A stretch of 8,950 nt of DNA, taken from Acidobacteriota bacterium. GTDB taxonomy: Bacteria; Acidobacteriota; HRBIN11. The stretch is from assembly GCA_030550225.1 (NCBI GenBank), contig JAUQPV010000086.1:1-8950 (forward strand), given 5' to 3'. Of the stretch, positions 6,687 through 8,950 are shown in pieces (within the stretch, counting starts at the first letter, position 1; each line of letters begins with the position of its first letter). The position numbers and the translations under genes are program-made. The notes beneath the pieces were generated by a model. That model was not told the origin of the DNA. It saw nothing but the letters and a program-made list of their open reading frames with translations, and made no database searches.

Positions 6687-6783
6687 AGGCATTCGGCAGA
6701 TGGGCAGGTCGGCAGATGGGCCAGGGGACGGGAAAAGCCGCCCCCGACGCCCTAAGCCCATCGCATCCTGCATCCCGTATAAT
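6687..6783. repeat. Dispersed repeat copy C with hairpin, DUF3179/merTP gap
   Basis: Degenerate 8-mers (ATTCGGCA, GATGGGCA, GGTCGGCA, GATGGGCC) begin near 6691. They run into a stretch shared with 8531-8588, starting TGGGCAGGTCGGC and ending in a CCCCGA(C/G)GCC block. A hairpin lies inside: GGGGACGG (6724-6731) pairs with CCGCCCCC (6738-6745), one mismatch, six-base loop. GTATCCC-type heptamers follow (6763-6783), ending in TATAAT at 6778-6783, 15 bases from the DUF3179 stop. The hairpin could end DUF3179 transcripts, but no T-run follows it on either strand. Confidence 0.7.
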
Positions 6784-6798
6784 CAGGAACCCTATCGC

Positions 6799-7815
6799 CT
6801 ACGGGTTCTCGGGCGCGTACGCTTCCACGTCCGGGAGGAGCGAGGCCAGGGTGAACCAGTACATGTAAGCGACGGGCAGGGGGCGGTCCGGGTCGCCGGG
6901 GGCCTCGACCCGGACCCAACGGCCCTTTTCGACGTACGTGAGCCGGACCCTTAGGTCTCCGAGGCGGTCCTCGAGGGATCCCCTCTTCTGCGTCTGTCTC
7001 TTTACGTCTTCAAAGAGATAGGCCCGCATGACTGAATCGGCTTGGACGACGACGACCATGTCCTTGAGGTGGACGCCTTTCGGCTTTGGCCGTCGGAGCC
7101 ATACGGGAAACAGGACTTGATCTCGAAAGAGATGGTACCGGCGGTACGGGTCTTGGTAGTAATTACGGTCGTAGCCGGTCTTCAGGGATAGGACCGTCGT
7201 CTGCGGATACCGCTTTTTCCAGTCGCCCCAGGAAATCATTTCGGAGGGGAGAAGTGTGAGCTTCAGACCGGCCCGGGCCGCCGGACCCGTGACGGCCCGC
7301 ATCATCCCCTGGCTCCACAGGCTCTCTTGAGTCGGTGCCGGCTGGCGGTCGTAAAGGAGGAGGTTCGAGTTGTAGAGAAGGCCGCTGACGCCGAATTCCC
7401 GGACCTGGCCCCCGACATTGCGGTCGAAGACCAGGGCCGAATTGCACAGCGGACAATAAGTCACCAGGATGGGCGTCCCGCTGAGCGTGTCGTTGACCGC
7501 CTCATGCCAGACGAGGACACGCAGGGGGTAAGCTCGGGTTTCTGTCCCGATGCGGACGCCGATGACCCAGTCGTCGGCGTCCAAGCCCCGGGCCTGCTCC
7601 GCCGGCAGGACAGGCGGGTGGGTCAGGGCCGGAATCCCGTCTTTCGGGGGTCCACCCCGGAGGATTTGGTCCCGGGGGACGAGGCTGAAGCTCACGTCAA
7701 ACCCGTTCCAGTCATCGGCCGCCCGGGCCAGGGCCATCAAGCCGGCGATAGGGGCCATGAAGAGCACCCCGATTCGCCAGCCGGCGATCCTGCCAACGTG
7801 AGTGAAACCCCTCAT
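6799..7815 (-). CDS. DUF3179 domain protein, exported or membrane-anchored
   Basis: The 338-residue product has a hydrophobic N-terminal segment (about 10-33, signal peptide or anchor), then a DUF3179 domain. The family signature is clear: VTYCPLCNSALVFDR with Cys121 and Cys124, followed by FGVSGLLYNSNLLLYDR and the SLWSQ motif. Upstream of these are the conserved DWVIGVRIGTETRAYPLRVL and WHEAVND stretches. The biochemical role of DUF3179 is unknown to me; the CxxC suggests metal binding or thiol chemistry outside the cytoplasm. It is the first gene of the minus-strand block, 162 bp upstream of merTP, so it may be exported as part of the mercury response, but that link is only positional. The ATG at 7815 has GGAGGGG (7821-7827) five bases upstream. 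Confidence 0.9.
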   Translation of the reverse strand: MRGFTHVGRIAGWRIGVLFMAPIAGLMALARAADDWNGFDVSFSLVPRDQILRGGPPKDGIPALTHPPVLPAEQARGLDADDWVIGVRIGTETRAYPLRVLVWHEAVNDTLSGTPILVTYCPLCNSALVFDRNVGGQVREFGVSGLLYNSNLLLYDRQPAPTQESLWSQGMMRAVTGPAARAGLKLTLLPSEMISWGDWKKRYPQTTVLSLKTGYDRNYYQDPYRRYHLFRDQVLFPVWLRRPKPKGVHLKDMVVVVQADSVMRAYLFEDVKRQTQKRGSLEDRLGDLRVRLTYVEKGRWVRVEAPGDPDRPLPVAYMYWFTLASLLPDVEAYAPENP

Positions 7816-7820
7816 ACTGG

Positions 7821-7892
7821 CCCCTCCGGTATCTCCGATGCTACACCGTTCAGATACAGAGTTTCAGCCTAAAATGCTACGTCTGCACGTGC
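7821..7892 (-). promoter_or_regulatory. Probable promoter region of the mer block
   Basis: This is the likely leader of the minus-strand block. Besides the ribosome site GGAGGGG (7821-7827), it holds two direct copies of GTAGCAT (minus strand; 7838-7844 and 7874-7880), 36 bp apart, and a perfect 8-base palindrome GCACGTGC at 7885-7892. These could be operator sites. I see no good -35/-10 pair and no recognisable MerR-type dyad. A promoter is inferred mainly from position. Confidence 0.3.
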
Positions 7893-7913
7893 GTGGGGGA
7901 CGGACAGGGGTCT

Positions 7914-7955
7914 GGGATAGGAGGTGTGGGATCTGAGGTGAGGGATACAGGATAC
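7914..7955. repeat. Heptamer array, GGGATAC type
   Basis: Six successive heptamers: GGGATAG, GAGGTGT, GGGATCT, GAGGTGA, GGGATAC, AGGATAC. This is the reverse complement of the GTATCCC arrays seen at 4068-4081, 6763-6783 and 8602-8636. Confidence 0.6.
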
Positions 7956-8046
7956 AAAACGCAAAGCTGATGCGCATTTTTAAGGGATCGGCGATGATTC
8001 GGTAGGAAGCCCCCCTTGAGGTGTCACCAGAATGATGCCCCTACGC

Positions 8047-8070
8047 CCCCGAAAGATGCCTCTATCGGGG
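8047..8070. other. Compact hairpin
   Basis: CCCCGA (8047-8052) pairs with TCGGGG (8065-8070). After one A-A mismatch, AGA pairs with TCT, closing a four-base loop TGCC. There is no T-run, so it is not a standard terminator. Function unknown. Confidence 0.4.
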
Positions 8071-8116
8071 TTGCAAGTGCAGCACGCGATTTTCCTAACG
8101 CTTCATCCGCTGACCG

Positions 8117-8144
8117 TTCGCTATTCCCTATCTGCCGTTCGCCA
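8117..8144. repeat. Heptamer array, TTCGCTA type (short)
   Basis: Four degenerate heptamers in phase: TTCGCTA, TTCCCTA, TCTGCCG, TTCGCCA. Same family as 8192-8233. Confidence 0.55.
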
Positions 8145-8191
8145 TGTAGATGCCGGCATGACGGTTGGCAAAGAGCATAGGGGGATTTCTG

Positions 8192-8233
8192 TTCGCTATT
8201 CGCTATTCGCCGTTCGCTGTTCGCCGTTTGCTC
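8192..8233. repeat. Heptamer array, TTCGCTA type
   Basis: Six heptamers in phase: TTCGCTA, TTCGCTA, TTCGCCG, TTCGCTG, TTCGCCG, TTTGCTC. Seven bases do not fit the codon length, so a reading frame through the array gives a seven-residue protein repeat (VRYSLFA-like), which explains spurious open frames here. It resembles the short tandem heptamers described in cyanobacterial intergenic DNA. Confidence 0.75.
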
Positions 8234-8267
8234 CTCGCGGCGCCGTCCAGGGCCGCACGGGGCCGAT

Positions 8268-8393
8268 TCAGCTGGTCGTCCCGGTCTGGACCCCGTGGGC
8301 GGCCAGGTACAGTTGAAGCGCTATCGACGCGCCGAGCAGGGCGGCGACGGCTACGAAGGCTTCCATCGGCATGGCTTCGACCCCCATGCCCAT
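8268..8393 (-). CDS. Possible small membrane peptide (41 aa)
   Basis: The frame runs from an ATG at 8391-8393 to TGA at 8268-8270 and encodes 41 residues: a Met-rich start (MGMGVEAMPMEAF), one hydrophobic segment at about 12-32 (VAVAALLGASIALQLYLAA) and a short polar tail. This fits a single-pass small membrane protein, and its codons avoid the repeat-derived look of the flanks. Against it, no ribosome site precedes the first ATG, several in-frame ATGs compete (residues 3, 8, 10), and no family is recognisable. Repeat copy B ends 15 bases upstream. A chance open frame in GC-rich DNA is the alternative. Confidence 0.35.
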   Translation of the reverse strand: MGMGVEAMPMEAFVAVAALLGASIALQLYLAAHGVQTGTTS

Positions 8394-8407
8394 ATGTTAA
8401 CAGAGTG

Positions 8408-8524
8408 GTTCGGTCCGTGGAAACCCCGATGAATTCAGCTTTTCCGACCCTCCGAGAATAGCGAACAGCGAGTAATGGCGAACAGGGAATGGTCTTTCCA
8501 CCGTTCACGATTCGCCGTTCGCCA
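8408..8524. repeat. Dispersed repeat copy B
   Basis: Bases 8408-8465 match copy A (3979-4036) at 48 of 58 positions. As in copy A, an inverted pair follows: TGGCGAAC (8476-8483) and GTTCGCCA (8517-8524), perfect over 8 bp. Both arms are made of TTCGCCA-type heptamers in opposite directions. It lies just upstream of the possible small peptide gene, as copy A lies upstream of the CopZ-like gene. Confidence 0.8.
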
Positions 8525-8530
8525 CTCCTT

Positions 8531-8588
8531 TGGGCAGGTCGGCCGTCGGCCGATAGGGCCAGGGAACGGAAGAAGCCGTCCCCGAGGC
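8531..8588. repeat. Dispersed repeat copy D with hairpin
   Basis: Second copy of the repeat at 6701-6750, with about 10 extra bases after TGGGCAGGTCGGC. The hairpin is kept: GGGAACGG (8562-8569) pairs with CCGTCCCC (8576-8583), one mismatch, six-base loop. The mismatched position differs from that in copy C, because an A-C there has become A-T here and a neighbouring G-C has become A-C. Confidence 0.7.
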
Positions 8589-8601
8589 CTCCCGCCTCTC
8601 C

Positions 8602-8636
8602 GTATCCCGTATCTCGCATCTCGTATCCCGCATCCT
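8602..8636. repeat. Heptamer array, GTATCCC type
   Basis: Five heptamers in phase: GTATCCC, GTATCTC, GCATCTC, GTATCCC, GCATCCT. As at 6763-6783, the array follows a copy of the hairpin repeat (D here, C there). Confidence 0.75.
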
Positions 8637-8843
8637 TGAAAATTGTACTTCTCGGGAGGTGGGAAAGGCCGATTCGACGCCATCCTCACGGGCCAAACGG
8701 CCTTGGGTGTTGGGCGTCCGGCCACCTGTCCCCGAATCCCGAGCACCGAGGCCCTACCTGGCCCGGGGAAGTATGCGCTTTGTATCTTGCGTATCGCATC
8801 CGTCGAAGCGAGTCGCAACCTGCGACCCGGATTAACCGCCCAC

Positions 8844-8950
8844 TCAGGCCTCCCCGTAGTCGTAGACCTCGAAGCTGATCTCCCGGACCTCTTCGCCCTC
8901 CCATTTGTAGCGGGGTTGTTTCACCCACTGGCCGTCGACGAACTTGGGCT
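8844..8950 (-). CDS. C-terminal fragment of an unidentified protein (partial)
   Basis: An open frame enters from the right edge and ends at TGA (8844-8846), giving the last 34 residues of a protein. The end reads PKFVDGQWVKQPRYKWEGEE and then VREISFEVYDYGEA, with balanced composition rich in aromatic and acidic residues, unlike a chance frame. I do not recognise the family. Eighteen bases past the stop, GTCGCA (8812-8817) and TGCGAC (8821-8826) form a tight hairpin that may mark the transcript end, though no T-run follows on the minus strand. Confidence 0.6.
   Translation of the reverse strand, partial: PKFVDGQWVKQPRYKWEGEEVREISFEVYDYGEA

Larger units (their letters stand above)
7816..8843. 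other. Repeat-rich intergenic region without a convincing large gene
   Basis: This 1-kb stretch lies between DUF3179 and the partial gene at the right end; both are on the minus strand. It contains heptamer arrays (7914-7955, 8117-8144, 8192-8233, 8602-8636), dispersed repeat copies B (8408-8524) and D (8531-8588), a compact hairpin at 8047-8070 and a possible small membrane peptide at 8268-8393. I see no tRNA, no transposase and no CRISPR-type repeat. Bases 8637-8843 hold a 6-bp hairpin at 8812-8826 and otherwise nothing I recognise. Confidence 0.7.

Noticed and set aside
7960..7986. Terminator at the T-run following TGATGCGCA
   Set aside because: Only a 4-bp CGCA/TGCG stem is possible, and no convergent gene end is nearby to need it.
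8032..8316. 94-residue plus-strand open frame with an SD-like GAGGTG upstream
   Set aside because: It runs through the TTCGCTA heptamers and encodes a VRYSLFA-type seven-residue repeat, which is a by-product of the array.
8117..8636. CRISPR array
   Set aside because: The repeat units are 7 bases long without spacers, and no cas gene is present.
8659..8835. 58-residue plus-strand frame starting GTG after GGGAGG
   Set aside because: Spacing to the SD-like bases is wrong, the composition is Pro/Arg-rich as in random GC-rich frames, and it shows no motif.
7816..8843. Insertion sequence or tRNA in the 1-kb gap
   Set aside because: No transposase frame, no long terminal inverted repeats with an internal gene, and no tRNA cloverleaf or T-loop consensus seen on either strand.
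8686..8928. 80-residue minus-strand open frame at the right end
   Set aside because: It overlaps the partial gene ending at 8844 in another frame and has the Gly/Arg-rich look of a shadow frame.

Overview
The window is GC-rich bacterial DNA with compact protein-coding blocks joined by unusually repeat-rich intergenic stretches. The IspG is the longer form with a two-residue insertion before the third cluster cysteine; by my recollection it resembles planctomycete-type enzymes. The type-4 uracil-DNA glycosylase and the thermophile-style MerA would fit an uncultured, perhaps thermophilic, bacterium. I cannot place it in a phylum with confidence.

Left block, plus strand (56-3327): ispG (isoprenoid precursor synthesis), an MCE/MlaD-like membrane-anchored protein, a RimI-type acetyltransferase and a 4Fe-4S uracil-DNA glycosylase. 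The first three overlap (14 nt, then an ATGA overlap) and form an operon. The glycosylase follows after 167 bp that hold an inverted repeat. A hairpin covers the ispG start codon.

Middle block, minus strand (7815 down to 3360): a DUF3179 protein, a MerT-MerP fusion, mercuric reductase MerA with its own metal-binding domain, and a CopZ-like zinc/[2Fe-2S] protein. This reads as a mercury-detoxification cluster. MerTP brings Hg(II) through the membrane and hands it over through paired cysteines, and MerA reduces it to Hg(0). The CopZ-like protein probably handles metal or thiols. No merR regulator is visible. Every gap inside the block (137-162 bp) holds degenerate short repeats.

Right block (7816-8843): about 1 kb with no convincing large gene. 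It holds heptamer arrays, second copies of two dispersed repeats found in the mer gaps, and a possible 41-residue membrane peptide. The last 107 bases are the C-terminal end of a minus-strand gene that runs off the window.

The most unusual signal is the intergenic repeat system. It combines 8-mer arrays (consensus ATTCGGCA) in inverted pairs with 7-mer arrays (TTCGCTA and GTATCCC types) and two longer dispersed repeats, one of which carries a conserved hairpin.
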